Shown here one piece after another: positions 32,905 through 42,895 of a stretch of 64,000 bases of DNA. The position numbers were made by a program, and so were the translations under genes. A model generated the notes under the pieces. That model searched no databases. It was not told the DNA's origin and was given only the letters and a program-made list of their open reading frames with translations. Within the stretch, counting starts at the first letter, position 1. Each line of letters starts with the position of its first letter. The stretch is from Bacteroidia bacterium (lineage in GTDB: Bacteria; Bacteroidota; Bacteroidia; Chitinophagales; Saprospiraceae): the NCBI GenBank assembly GCA_030426765.1, contig JAUHXV010000005.1, positions 1-64,000 of the forward strand, in the 5' to 3' direction.

Positions 32905-35900
32905 ATGCAAGTCAAAAGAATTATGAGGAAGACACTCAGGTTGTTGGGAAGGTCGGTAATCGCCTTACTCATTCTGCTGTTTGCAGGTGTCCTCTTTTTG
33001 CATACATCTTATTTCCAAAATCGCATTTCAAAAAAGCTTCCATCAATCCTTTCAGAGATCACAGGGGCAAAGGTTGAACTGGAAAATCTCTCCTTTTCTT
33101 TGCTGGGTTGTGTTCGGATCGAAGGACTGGTGATATGGGATCCGGAAGATATCAAAGTGCTTTCTGTTCAGGCAATAGATGCACGCTTTTCTTCCTGGGA
33201 AATACTCTCAGGTCATTTGCACCTGAAGCAACTGAAAATAGAAGGTATCTTCGGCAGACTGATCGAAAATGACAAGGGAGACCTGAATATTCTGTTTTTA
33301 TCAGATGCTTTTGCCGGTAATCCCAATTCCGGTTCAACTGCTCGCTCTTTTCAGCTTCAACTTGATACTTTGGTTTTAGAGCAAGTTGATTTTGCATACA
33401 ATTCCATTCCAAATCGAATGGAGGTTTCATCACGCTTAGATCACATCACAAGCACTGGGATCGAATTCAATTCCAAACCTCTGCGAGTTCGCCTAAAGGA
33501 TATAGTGCTCAGTCAACATCAACTCGATATCCTGACTGAATCAAACGGTATACCCGACACGGTGGAAAAATCAGATGCAGCGTTTGCATTTCAATTACCC
33601 AACCCGGGCCTTGATTTTTATGCGGAACACATCACTTTAAAGGATCACGCTTTCTCATTCCATAAAGATTCGATTAGACACTCCACACGTTTTGACCCGG
33701 ATCATATTTTCCTTACCGACATTGATCTTAATCTTGCGTATGTACATGTGGGTGATCAAGGTATTGCCTCTACGTTGTCAGGATTGAGCGGTCAACTTCC
33801 AGGCTTTAATTTGGTGCATGCAGGTGCAGAATTGGTTTGGCAAGAGGACGAAATGACAGTGCGTAATTTTAAAGCTGAATCAGCGAAGAGCAAGGTCGAG
33901 GCGGACGGTCGGATTACGTCTGCGAATCACATTCCAGGTAATGTACATCTGACGTCTACAGGTAATTTGGCTTTGGAAGAGATAGTCGTATTTCTTCCCG
34001 ATACACTCAGGAAATGGGTGGGCCACCTCACTGATATTTCTTTTAAAGCAAACATTCGGCCTGAACATGATGGTTCCGGTACTGTGGATATGCAGGTGAA
34101 TACCCGGGACAGTCGGGTATCGCTTACCGGGCATCTTTTCCATTTTTTGAATCCTGAACAGATTACCTGGAAGGACCTAAATTTACAGACAAGTTTGGGG
34201 ACGGATGCTAAAAAGCTGATCACTGAAATGTCGGGAGAAGCCAATCTTCCTCCAGGAAAAATAGAGGCCAGATTAGCCTCAAAAGGAAATCCTGACAAAT
34301 TCAATCTGAATGGAATTGTGCAAACCGGATGGGGCGATATCAACCTTGAAGGTGATGTGCATCCGGATGGCAGCGGAACAGGATTCGATATTCAGATTTT
34401 GGCAAAAAATCTCATGGCGGGTCCTTATCTGGATCTTCCCTGGCTGGGAAGTATGAATGGCAGCTTTCATATTGCAGGAGCCTCAGGCAGTGAACAATCC
34501 CTTTCGTTTAACAGCCAACTATCTGATATTTCGATCGACGGAAATACGATAAAAGAAATTACGGCTATCGGCAGCTTAGATGGGGATAGTGTAACAACAG
34601 ACCTAGAGATCCATGATCCGATTTACACAAGCAATCTTAATCTGAGAGGAAGCATAGGTACGCCGATGCGTTTTGATGCCACGCTTCAAGTAGATTCATT
34701 TCATATCGGGCGATGGATACATGCAGATAGTGAATTGCTTTTTACCGGGCATCTGAATGCTGAGCTCGAATTGGATGGGAAATACATGGACGTGAAGACA
34801 AAAGGTAAGCACTTGACTCTTGCCCGGGAGGAAGAGCGCTACACACTCGACGCAATGGAGGCTAAGGTTGTGTTATCTCCGGATTCGAGTGATGTGCGTT
34901 ATCATGCGGATGATGGTTATTTTCAGCTCACTGCCAATTTTGATTTAAAACAAGCCGGCGAACTGATTAAAAAGTTTTCCGGAGGAGATTTATTTCACCC
35001 ACAGCAAGCACAACCTCCGCTATCTTCCAAAACCATTATTGCTGAGGGCGAAATACATCAGTCAGGACTATTTCGTTTGGCAGGTATTACTATAGATTCA
35101 TTTTCATCTGTTTCTTTTAGCGGATCTCTGGATGAGGCATCACACGCCCTAAGTGTGATGGTTGATGCAGGCCCGGCCAATGTATTTGGCTCATCCTTGG
35201 ATACTTTCTTCTCGACGATTGTAATACAGGGCACGGATATCCAAACTCAGGTTCAGGCAAATGGATTGACTATACAATCCCACAAATTGGGTGACCTGAC
35301 CTTTGAAACAAAGACCGTGAATGATGAGATTCAATCCTTGCTTCGTATTGATAGCGACACCAGTAAGGTCTTTCATTTGGGTTTGCGCTCTGTTTTTAAT
35401 GAGGACAGCCTGGCTATCTTCCCCGAGCAGTTGGTTTTTTATGACCGAGCATATCAACTGGATGTTTCACACCCGATTGGCATAAGAAATGGTAACATTG
35501 ACGTGCATGATCTGAGTATTATACTGGATGATATGCGAATGTCTATGGATGGCAATCAGGATTCTTTTTACCTGAGTATTGACAATGTAAACCTGACGCG
35601 ATTGAATCCCCTTCTTTTTGCCGATACGGCCGTCATTGATAGCGGCATGTTGTTCGGTCAGATTTCATTTGTACGCGGAAAGTCGCTCGATCTTGAAGCA
35701 CAGGTAAATCAATTGGTCCTGCTGGGGGCGGATCCTTTGACGATCATCATGCAGGCAGAAACCAGAAAGGACGATATTCCTTTTGAGTTTCATCTGACCA
35801 ACGGACGTAGCAAGGTAGATCTGGATGGATGGTATGCTATTGAACAGTCCAAACTGGATGCTACATTACAATTGGATATGGATAGCCTGCAGATGTTTCG

Positions 35901-37521
35901 GGCTTTTTACCAACCGTTCATGGAGGCATTGAATGGTGCTGTAAAAGGAGAAGCAAAGATTAGTGGTACCCTGGCTGAACCTCGGGTTAACGGGTACTTG
36001 GAAATGAAAGATGTGAGTTTGATGACACGTAACCCAAAACTCTTTTTTCACATCAAAGAAGACCGACTGCAATTTTCGGATCAGGGAATCACCTTTTCAG
36101 ATTTTGAAGTGTATGACAACGTCGACAATCCACTATATGTATCAGGCACTATTTCAAATGAGGGGTACAGAACGCTGGCGTATGATCTGCATATCAATAC
36201 GGATCATTATGCCCTGATCAACAAACCTCTTTCTTCCAATGATGCCCTCAAAGGTTTGCTCGTTTTAGGAGCAGATATCCATTTGCAAGGAAAAGGGCGG
36301 GATACAGATATTAGTGCGGATATCAAAATCAGTGATACCACTAATATATTACTGACCCTTCCTGAAAAGCAAAACCAACTTCTCAGTACGGCAGGGATCA
36401 TTGAATTTGTCGATCCTGACGAACTGTTGGATACCACCTGGAAAACCATGCAATCGAGCACATATGATTCACTCATTGCAGGTTTGCCTGAAATAAATCT
36501 CACCTCAAGTGTCAAGATTGAAGAATGGGCAGAGCTGACGATTATCATTGACCCACAGTCAGGCGATTATTTCAACGTAGCCGGGAAAGCGGACCTGGAT
36601 TTGTCGTATGACAGGACTCAGAATCCTGTTTTAAATGGCACATATGATGTCACCAGTGGTGTGTACAGCCTTTCCTTCTATGATCTGGTTAAAAAGGATT
36701 TTCAGCTCGTGCCGGGTTCGACGATCCGATGGACGGGTTCGCCGGAAGAAGGTGAGCTCGATATTCGTGCCGCATATACATTTCAATCTAACTCTATCGG
36801 GTTAGTAGGGCATGAAGTCGGAGAAAACGAACAATCCGTGTATAAAAAGTCCCTGCCTTATGAAATTGGTATTCTGATTTCAGGGACAATCAATGCGCCG
36901 GAGATCGCATTTACACTTGATCTGCCAGAAGAAGATAAAATGACGTATCCGGTGCTGGGTAGCAAGCTCAGTCGGTTGCAACAGCCCGAGTTTCAATCCG
37001 AACTCAATAAGCAGGTATTTGGCTTACTTGTATTCGGTAGTTTTATACCGGAGACCTCTGGGGCAGGAGGTAGTAGTTCAGATATGGCGACAACAGCACT
37101 GTACAATAGTGTGAACAGCCTGCTCTCAGCACAGCTCAACCGATTTGCCAATCAGTATATCAAAGGAGTCAACATTGATGTGGGCATCCAGTCCTATAGC
37201 GACTATGCTACCAACGGTGGGAAAACAAGAACCTCCATGGATTTTCATCTGACCAAGAGCTTGCTGAATGATCGGCTTGTGGTAGAAGTCGGGGGCGATT
37301 TTGATATCGGCGGTGATCAGTCCGGTGCCAATCAGGGTAAAAGTTACCGCGGCGATATGGCCATTATCTACGACCTCACAGGAGATGGTGATCGCAAACT
37401 CAAGTTTTTTAACAATGAGTCCTATGATATTATCTATCAGGAAATTCGGAATACCGGCATCGCTTTGATTTTTATCCGGGAGTTTGACAAAGGGGAGTTA
37501 AAGAAGAGGAAGCAAAAATGA
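32905..37521 (+). CDS. tamB: TamB-like translocation/assembly module protein
   Basis: A 1538-residue protein with one N-terminal membrane anchor (about residues 10-30, 'SVIALLILLFAGVLFL') followed by a long beta-rich periplasmic body typical of AsmA/TamB proteins, and the conserved C-terminal DUF490 region ('ATYTF...', 'VYSLSFYDLVKKDFQLVPGSTIRWTG', 'VLGSKLSRLQQPEFQSELNKQVFGLLVFG'). TamB spans the periplasm and works with a TamA-type barrel; recent work in Proteobacteria links it to phospholipid transport to the outer membrane. The gene overlaps the barrel partner by 4 bp. 'TACTTTG' just before the ATG resembles the -7 element. A second Met six codons in ('MRKTLRLLG') is an alternative start. 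Confidence 0.92.
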   Translation: MQVKRIMRKTLRLLGRSVIALLILLFAGVLFLHTSYFQNRISKKLPSILSEITGAKVELENLSFSLLGCVRIEGLVIWDPEDIKVLSVQAIDARFSSWEILSGHLHLKQLKIEGIFGRLIENDKGDLNILFLSDAFAGNPNSGSTARSFQLQLDTLVLEQVDFAYNSIPNRMEVSSRLDHITSTGIEFNSKPLRVRLKDIVLSQHQLDILTESNGIPDTVEKSDAAFAFQLPNPGLDFYAEHITLKDHAFSFHKDSIRHSTRFDPDHIFLTDIDLNLAYVHVGDQGIASTLSGLSGQLPGFNLVHAGAELVWQEDEMTVRNFKAESAKSKVEADGRITSANHIPGNVHLTSTGNLALEEIVVFLPDTLRKWVGHLTDISFKANIRPEHDGSGTVDMQVNTRDSRVSLTGHLFHFLNPEQITWKDLNLQTSLGTDAKKLITEMSGEANLPPGKIEARLASKGNPDKFNLNGIVQTGWGDINLEGDVHPDGSGTGFDIQILAKNLMAGPYLDLPWLGSMNGSFHIAGASGSEQSLSFNSQLSDISIDGNTIKEITAIGSLDGDSVTTDLEIHDPIYTSNLNLRGSIGTPMRFDATLQVDSFHIGRWIHADSELLFTGHLNAELELDGKYMDVKTKGKHLTLAREEERYTLDAMEAKVVLSPDSSDVRYHADDGYFQLTANFDLKQAGELIKKFSGGDLFHPQQAQPPLSSKTIIAEGEIHQSGLFRLAGITIDSFSSVSFSGSLDEASHALSVMVDAGPANVFGSSLDTFFSTIVIQGTDIQTQVQANGLTIQSHKLGDLTFETKTVNDEIQSLLRIDSDTSKVFHLGLRSVFNEDSLAIFPEQLVFYDRAYQLDVSHPIGIRNGNIDVHDLSIILDDMRMSMDGNQDSFYLSIDNVNLTRLNPLLFADTAVIDSGMLFGQISFVRGKSLDLEAQVNQLVLLGADPLTIIMQAETRKDDIPFEFHLTNGRSKVDLDGWYAIEQSKLDATLQLDMDSLQMFRAFYQPFMEALNGAVKGEAKISGTLAEPRVNGYLEMKDVSLMTRNPKLFFHIKEDRLQFSDQGITFSDFEVYDNVDNPLYVSGTISNEGYRTLAYDLHINTDHYALINKPLSSNDALKGLLVLGADIHLQGKGRDTDISADIKISDTTNILLTLPEKQNQLLSTAGIIEFVDPDELLDTTWKTMQSSTYDSLIAGLPEINLTSSVKIEEWAELTIIIDPQSGDYFNVAGKADLDLSYDRTQNPVLNGTYDVTSGVYSLSFYDLVKKDFQLVPGSTIRWTGSPEEGELDIRAAYTFQSNSIGLVGHEVGENEQSVYKKSLPYEIGILISGTINAPEIAFTLDLPEEDKMTYPVLGSKLSRLQQPEFQSELNKQVFGLLVFGSFIPETSGAGGSSSDMATTALYNSVNSLLSAQLNRFANQYIKGVNIDVGIQSYSDYATNGGKTRTSMDFHLTKSLLNDRLVVEVGGDFDIGGDQSGANQGKSYRGDMAIIYDLTGDGDRKLKFFNNESYDIIYQEIRNTGIALIFIREFDKGELKKRKQK

Positions 37522-39746
37522 ACCGATTTTTTGCATATGCGATATTGGCTTTTGCTCTGATCTGCACCGGTTGCACAGGGATGAAAGGCATCACACGAAC
37601 CAATCCGTTGTATGTGGGGCATATGGTAGAACTGGAAGGTGCAGAGCGTGATAAGGATAAGCTGCGTCGTATCGCAGATCATCTGGCGCTGCCTGAGCCC
37701 AATCACAAAACCTTATGGATGCGGCCAGCTTTGGCCAGAAGAAATATGCTTTCCGATTCGGCCAGAGTTAAAAAGTTTTGGAAAAATAAAATTGCGGAAC
37801 CGGTATTGCTTTCTCAAGTTGCACCTGAAATAGTATCGTCAGCCATGCAGGACAGAATGTTTCACAACGGGTATTTCAACGCCCGGGTGTATTTTGATAC
37901 GGTGTATACATCGAAGAGAAAAGCAAAACTCAGATACCACATTCAGCTGAACGATCCTTACCGATATACGTCAATTGTATTTCCGGAACAGAATGATGAT
38001 CTGGGTAATGCAATCCGTGCATTGCGCCCTGCCTCTCTGCTCAAAGAAGGCGATATCTATACGCTGGCTAACGTCAGGAAGGAACGCGATCGAATAAATG
38101 CTGAACTGAAAGAAAGAGGTTTTTTGTTTTTCAGTTCAGATTTTTTATTGCTTAAAGCGGACTCACTGACAGGACATAATGAAATTCATTCAGCCCTGAC
38201 TATCAGTGAAGCCACACCACCTGAATCAAGGGTGCCGTATCATATCCGCCATGTGTATATCAATGATGACAATGTCTTGTCCAATACGGAAATGGATACG
38301 ATACAGCAGGATAGCTACTTTCTTATTTCGGAAGACAGGGAACTGAAGATGGAAGCTGTATTACAGGGATTGTTTTTAAAGCCCGGAGAGTTGTATGCCC
38401 GATCCAATTATCTTCAAACATTGCGATACCTCAATGCATTGCCTCTGATCCGGAATGCCAATGCAAAATTTATTCCGGTGGAAGATCAGAACGAAGTTGA
38501 CCTTGCGTTGTATCTGTCTCACAGAAAACGGTTTGCCTACACCGCGGAGTTTAATACGGTATTTCGATCCACCAATTATTTTGGACCGGGCATGATTTTT
38601 AGTTTTTCCGACCGAAATGCCAAACATGGTGCTGAACTTCTCAAGATCAACCTGCGGGGTTCATTTGAAATGCAGATCGTGGATCGGAAGGCGAATATCG
38701 CATATGAATTGGGTGTAGGTGCAAGCTATACGCTGCCGAGATTTTTCCCCGGCTTTCTTGCCAACTCAGCGAAGAAAAGTCTGCCAAAGACAACAGTTTC
38801 CGGAGGTTATAATCTTTTTAATCGAATTGATTTGTACAAGCTGAATTCGATCAATCTCAATCTTGGGTATTCCTGGAGTCGAACGGATCGCATCAGTCAT
38901 TTTCTGTCTCCACTGGAGATTATTTTCACCAGTATCCCGGAGGATTCGAAATCGGATAAGTTTAATGAATATCTGGAGGAGAATCCCGGTGTGCAACGCA
39001 GCTTTGACGAGCAGTTTATTCTGGGTGCCGGATATGAATTTACTATTGAGTCGCCCGAAGACCAGCAGAATCAGTTTTTTTTCAGGGGAGGTATTGATGT
39101 CGCTGGCAATGTCCTGGAGTTTATTTATAACAGAACAAATGCTGTTAAAGACACACTCGGCAGATATACCATGTTTGGGGTTCCCTTCTCTCAATATATA
39201 CGGCCTCGTTTTAACCTTAGCGGTGATTTTAAAATCAATCAGAACTCCCGTTTAGTCACCAGATTAAGTGGAGGTGTCGGGATACCGATTGGCAATTCTG
39301 TTTCCCTGCCGTACATCAAGCAGTTTTATGTGGGAGGAACAAATAGTCTACGATCCTTTATTGCGCGATCAGTAGGTCCGGGTAGTGAAGTGCCACCTGG
39401 AGGGTATAATGATATCACCGGGGATATACGACTCGAAGCAAACCTCGAGTATCGATTTGCTATTTCAGGTCGCATAAAAGGCGCTTTGTTTGTAGATGCC
39501 GGGAATGTCTGGTTATTTAATGAAGATCCGACGCGACCGGAAGGGGAATTTCGGTTCAACACTTTTTTGAATCAGATAGCGATGAGCGCAGGATGGGGAT
39601 TGCGTTGGGATTTTGATTTTGTCGTGGTGCGGCTCGATTTTGGATATACCATCCGAACACCCTATTTGCCGGAAGGGGAGCGCTGGGCGCAGAGTATAAA
39701 CATCTGGAAGCCTACTTTGAATTTTGCCATCGGATATCCGTTCTAG
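37518..39746 (+). CDS. tamL: TamL: lipoprotein BamA/TamA-family outer-membrane barrel
   Basis: A 742-residue Omp85-family protein. It opens with a lipoprotein signal ('AILAFALICTGCTG', lipobox Cys18), which is diagnostic of the Bacteroidota TamL group. POTRA-like domains follow (about residues 40-300), then the 16-strand barrel with the 'GGTNSLRSF' loop-6-like motif near residue 605 and a final aromatic residue ('FAIGYPF') as expected for BamA recognition. It overlaps tamB as ATGA. TamL and TamB together place outer-membrane components, and in some Bacteroidota the pair is essential. Confidence 0.93.
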   Translation: MNRFFAYAILAFALICTGCTGMKGITRTNPLYVGHMVELEGAERDKDKLRRIADHLALPEPNHKTLWMRPALARRNMLSDSARVKKFWKNKIAEPVLLSQVAPEIVSSAMQDRMFHNGYFNARVYFDTVYTSKRKAKLRYHIQLNDPYRYTSIVFPEQNDDLGNAIRALRPASLLKEGDIYTLANVRKERDRINAELKERGFLFFSSDFLLLKADSLTGHNEIHSALTISEATPPESRVPYHIRHVYINDDNVLSNTEMDTIQQDSYFLISEDRELKMEAVLQGLFLKPGELYARSNYLQTLRYLNALPLIRNANAKFIPVEDQNEVDLALYLSHRKRFAYTAEFNTVFRSTNYFGPGMIFSFSDRNAKHGAELLKINLRGSFEMQIVDRKANIAYELGVGASYTLPRFFPGFLANSAKKSLPKTTVSGGYNLFNRIDLYKLNSINLNLGYSWSRTDRISHFLSPLEIIFTSIPEDSKSDKFNEYLEENPGVQRSFDEQFILGAGYEFTIESPEDQQNQFFFRGGIDVAGNVLEFIYNRTNAVKDTLGRYTMFGVPFSQYIRPRFNLSGDFKINQNSRLVTRLSGGVGIPIGNSVSLPYIKQFYVGGTNSLRSFIARSVGPGSEVPPGGYNDITGDIRLEANLEYRFAISGRIKGALFVDAGNVWLFNEDPTRPEGEFRFNTFLNQIAMSAGWGLRWDFDFVVVRLDFGYTIRTPYLPEGERWAQSINIWKPTLNFAIGYPF

Positions 39747-39843
39747 TCTTACGGATAGTTCCTGTTTATCGGAATTATAATATTTTTAAGCAAGATTTAT
39801 GTTGCTGTAAACCTGTTTGAATCCTTTTCTAAAAACGTTATGT

Positions 39844-40383
39844 ATGAAAAAGATATTCTTGTTACTGTGTTTCGGATTTTTATTCGCCACGGGTGTTCAA
39901 TCCCAGGATGAATCCTTTGGTACTGGCTTCGGCTTCGGATTTCAGCTGGGACAAATTCAAAAGGATTTTAGTTTAGGTGTAAACCTAAACAGTCCTTATT
40001 TCGTGCACGACCGAATTGCAATACGATTGAAGGGAAATATCGCCTGGTTTGAACACATTAACAGCATCCTGGAGACCACCTGGACATCCTATAGCAACCT
40101 TTCACTTGGCGTAGTGGGGGTTGGGGGATATGTAGGCGACTTTGCCCGCTTATACGGTGAGGGAGGCATAATGATGTTATTCCCATCTGAAGATTTTTCG
40201 TCTGAAGATTCCGAATTTGGAGGCTATGGCTTATTTGGTTTTGAATTTTTTATGCAACCCAACATGAACTACTACATCGAAATCGGAGGTGTAGGTACCG
40301 GTGCGAAAGCCGATAAAGTGGTGGGCAAACCCATTTATTCAAATGGTTTGTTGGTAAATGTAGGGTTTCGATTTTTGTTATAG
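39844..40383 (+). CDS. Outer-membrane beta-barrel-like hypothetical protein
   Basis: A 179-residue exported protein with a signal peptide ('MKKIFLLLCFGFLFATGVQSQ'); a longer frame starts nine codons upstream but buries that signal. The body alternates short strands rich in Gly, Phe and Tyr ('GFGFGFQLGQI', 'GVGGYVGDFARLYGEGGIMML', 'GYGLFGFEFFMQP') and ends 'NVGFRFLL', as in OmpW/OmpA-type barrels. No enzyme motif is present. Its function is unknown. It is next to a small exported protein of equally unknown role. Confidence 0.8.
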   Translation: MKKIFLLLCFGFLFATGVQSQDESFGTGFGFGFQLGQIQKDFSLGVNLNSPYFVHDRIAIRLKGNIAWFEHINSILETTWTSYSNLSLGVVGVGGYVGDFARLYGEGGIMMLFPSEDFSSEDSEFGGYGLFGFEFFMQPNMNYYIEIGGVGTGAKADKVVGKPIYSNGLLVNVGFRFLL

Positions 40384-40449
40384 CGCATACATACCAAAAC
40401 ATATGTTTATCCGTTTAAAAGGTTGTTACTCATGTAAAACCTCATTTCT

Positions 40450-40809
40450 ATGAAGCCCGTTTTCTATAGTCTCGGATTTATTTTCTTAGTGTTCATCACC
40501 CTGGCACTTCGACCTGTACCTGATGCAACAGAAGATCAGTGTTTAATAACTGCCGGCATTGTTGTAGATGTGTATGAAGCGGGAACACATGATATCAATT
40601 TTCGGCTGGAAGGCTCTGACGAATTGTTTTACATAAACCGGGGCCTGGAATCCGGACTGAATTTGTCTGAAATACGCGCAGCATTAGTAGGTCAGAAAGT
40701 AGAGCTTACCTACCCAAAGCATTGGACACCGCTGGATCCATTCAGTAAGACCCACCACCTGTTTAAAGTGCAATTAGGTGATCAGGTTGTGTTCAGCCAA
40801 TTTGACTAG
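40450..40809 (+). CDS. Small exported protein of unknown function
   Basis: A 119-residue protein with a hydrophobic N-terminal helix (residues 3-22, 'VFYSLGFIFLVFITLALRP') that acts as a signal or anchor. The mature part has one Cys, short strands, and no recognisable domain; 'DELFYINRGLESGLNLSEI' resembles the small domain seen in some membrane-associated conserved proteins. The function is unknown. Confidence 0.7.
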   Translation: MKPVFYSLGFIFLVFITLALRPVPDATEDQCLITAGIVVDVYEAGTHDINFRLEGSDELFYINRGLESGLNLSEIRAALVGQKVELTYPKHWTPLDPFSKTHHLFKVQLGDQVVFSQFD

Positions 40810-41022
40810 CATTCACGGTATTTGCTTAAAAATTTCCTTTCAGGATTTGGCGGACTGACATTGTCAGCTCATATACGGATCAGGGCTTAGTTGCCCATAA
40901 GCCATGGTGGTTAGATTTTTCCAATTATATTGTATCGGATTTCCAAATACCGGAAAAACCGATTGATTTACATTAAGGTCAGAGGCTATTCATGCCGGAT
41001 GACCGGAAAAACACACATCGCT

Positions 41023-42159
41023 ATGAAGCATTTTTATTTGCTCCTATTCTTCCTGATACAGGTCGTAACATCTGTCGCTCAGCTAACCCTTGAAGATACC
41101 ATTATGTATGATGGCAGAGTGAGAACGTATATCCTTTATGTACCCGAAACTTACCAGGCTGAAAATCCTGCTCCGTTGGTTTTCAATTTTCACGGGTACA
41201 CTTCCAATAATCTTGAACAGATGTTCTACGGTGATTTTCGGCCAATTGCCGATACGGCCGGGTTTCTTATTGTACACCCGATGGGGACAGATGACTTCCT
41301 GGGTAATCCCCATTGGAATGTAGGATGGGGCACCAGCACCGTTGATGATGTAGGATTTACGAATGCTTTGCTCGATACTCTTTCAGCCGCCTATTCTATT
41401 AATCAGGATCGCGTCTACAGTACCGGAATGTCCAATGGAGGGTTTATGAGTTATCGCCTTGCGTGTGAACTCAGCGATCGTATCGCGGCCATTGCTTCGG
41501 TGACAGGGGCTATGACGATCAACACACCTTCCACCTGCAGTCCTGAACATCCTGTGCCGGTCATGGAAATCCATGGCACATCAGATGCAACAGTACCCTA
41601 CAATGGAAATATTTTATTTGAATCCGTTGCTTCAGCAATGACCTACTGGACCACTTTTAATGAAACAGATGCTATGCCGATAATAACTGATGTCGATGAT
41701 ATCGATCCGGATGATGGCTCGACGGTTCAGCATTATTTTTATGGAAATGGAAATAATGATGTGGAAGTGGAACACTACAAGGTTAATAATGGCGGACATA
41801 CCTGGCCCGGGACAGCCTTTTCCGGCGCCGGGACGAATCATGATATTGATGCGTCAAAAGAGATATGGCGCTTCTTTTCCACCTTCGATATCCATGGGAA
41901 AATAGAAACTACTTCAGATGGACCTGTGCTTACGAAAGAATCGATTTCTCTCTACCCAAATCCTGCGCAAGCTTTCATCACCATCGAGCAGGGTAGCGAC
42001 GATCAACAAGAATACTTGATTTCTTCTATGTACGGTCAGACTCTTTTGAGGGGTATCCTTTCTTCGCGAAAGCAGGACGTAGATGTGCACCAGCTGCCTG
42101 TCGGCATGTATGTATTGAGTACAGGAAATAGTGTGATTCGGTTTTTTAAAGCTGAGTAG
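41023..42159 (+). CDS. Secreted esterase (PHB-depolymerase/feruloyl-esterase-like) with T9SS domain
   Basis: A 378-residue exported hydrolase, started at 'MKHFYLLLFFLIQVVTSVAQ', a signal peptide; 31 more codons upstream lack one. The fold is alpha/beta-hydrolase with 'LVFNFHGYTSN' (oxyanion area), nucleophile Ser in 'GMSNGGFMS', Asp in 'EIHGTSDATVPY' and His in 'NNGGHTWPG', as in LpqC/feruloyl esterase enzymes. A type A sorting domain ('LYPNPAQAFITIEQ' to 'VIRFFKAE') marks export by the type IX system. Likely substrates are ester-linked polymers outside the cell, such as polyhydroxybutyrate or plant ferulate esters. Confidence 0.9.
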   Translation: MKHFYLLLFFLIQVVTSVAQLTLEDTIMYDGRVRTYILYVPETYQAENPAPLVFNFHGYTSNNLEQMFYGDFRPIADTAGFLIVHPMGTDDFLGNPHWNVGWGTSTVDDVGFTNALLDTLSAAYSINQDRVYSTGMSNGGFMSYRLACELSDRIAAIASVTGAMTINTPSTCSPEHPVPVMEIHGTSDATVPYNGNILFESVASAMTYWTTFNETDAMPIITDVDDIDPDDGSTVQHYFYGNGNNDVEVEHYKVNNGGHTWPGTAFSGAGTNHDIDASKEIWRFFSTFDIHGKIETTSDGPVLTKESISLYPNPAQAFITIEQGSDDQQEYLISSMYGQTLLRGILSSRKQDVDVHQLPVGMYVLSTGNSVIRFFKAE

Positions 42160-42260
42160 GACTCAATGCGATGCAGAAAGCATGGAGATGAGTCCGGAGT
42201 TGCATCTTGTACAACAATCTGCTATGTTTTTTCATTTTAAGTAAACAACCGGATTTCGTT

Positions 42261-42872
42261 ATGATGAGTCGTTTGCTGGTATTGATGAATCTATGGGTGA
42301 TGTGTGCTTTTGGCATTTCCTGCACACATGCGCAGGGAAGTCCACTGTTAGGGAAGTTTTCTGCCACTCAGCATCAGGGACAAGTAAATCTCTACTGGCA
42401 GATCCTTCAGGGAAATTCGTGCAATGGTATCCAGATATACAGGTCTTCTGATTCCCTACAGTTTGAACGTATAGGATACATTCCGGGTATTTGCGGCAGC
42501 GATTTTGAGGATACCAATTTTTATTTTACCGACTCCTTTCCCAACCATAGCACCGTTAATTACTATTACCTGGAACTGGGAACGGTTGGTGTATCCGAGA
42601 CGATTTCCTTACTTGTGTTTTCTTCAAACGATTCTTATCGCGTGCAGCCAAATCCTGCACAAGATCAGACAACCATATATTTTAATCACATCGATGTAGG
42701 AGAATACGCATTGCGGGTGTATGATGTTCGGGGAGCTCTGGTGGAGCAATCGCTCACCACGAATGATTATTTTGACCTGGATGTATCAGGATGGCCGGCT
42801 GGTTCGTACATGTTTACCGTTTCTTTAGAAAAGGATGCTCCCTTCATACAGGGTCAACTGATCGTCCAATAA
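42261..42872 (+). CDS. Small T9SS-exported protein
   Basis: About 203 residues, started at 'MMSRLLVLMNLWVMCAFGISCTHAQG', a signal peptide; the frame also reads upstream from a TTG. The middle (residues about 25-120) is fibronectin type III-like ('LYWQILQGNSCNGIQIYRSSDSLQFERIGYIPG'). The last about 75 residues are a type A sorting domain ('VQPNPAQDQTTIYF' to 'QGQLIVQ'). No enzyme motif is visible; a binding or adhesin role is plausible. It converges with the large type-B protein gene across a 23-bp gap. Confidence 0.82.
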   Translation: MMSRLLVLMNLWVMCAFGISCTHAQGSPLLGKFSATQHQGQVNLYWQILQGNSCNGIQIYRSSDSLQFERIGYIPGICGSDFEDTNFYFTDSFPNHSTVNYYYLELGTVGVSETISLLVFSSNDSYRVQPNPAQDQTTIYFNHIDVGEYALRVYDVRGALVEQSLTTNDYFDLDVSGWPAGSYMFTVSLEKDAPFIQGQLIVQ

Positions 42873-42895
42873 TCAGATCTGTGAATTATTAACTT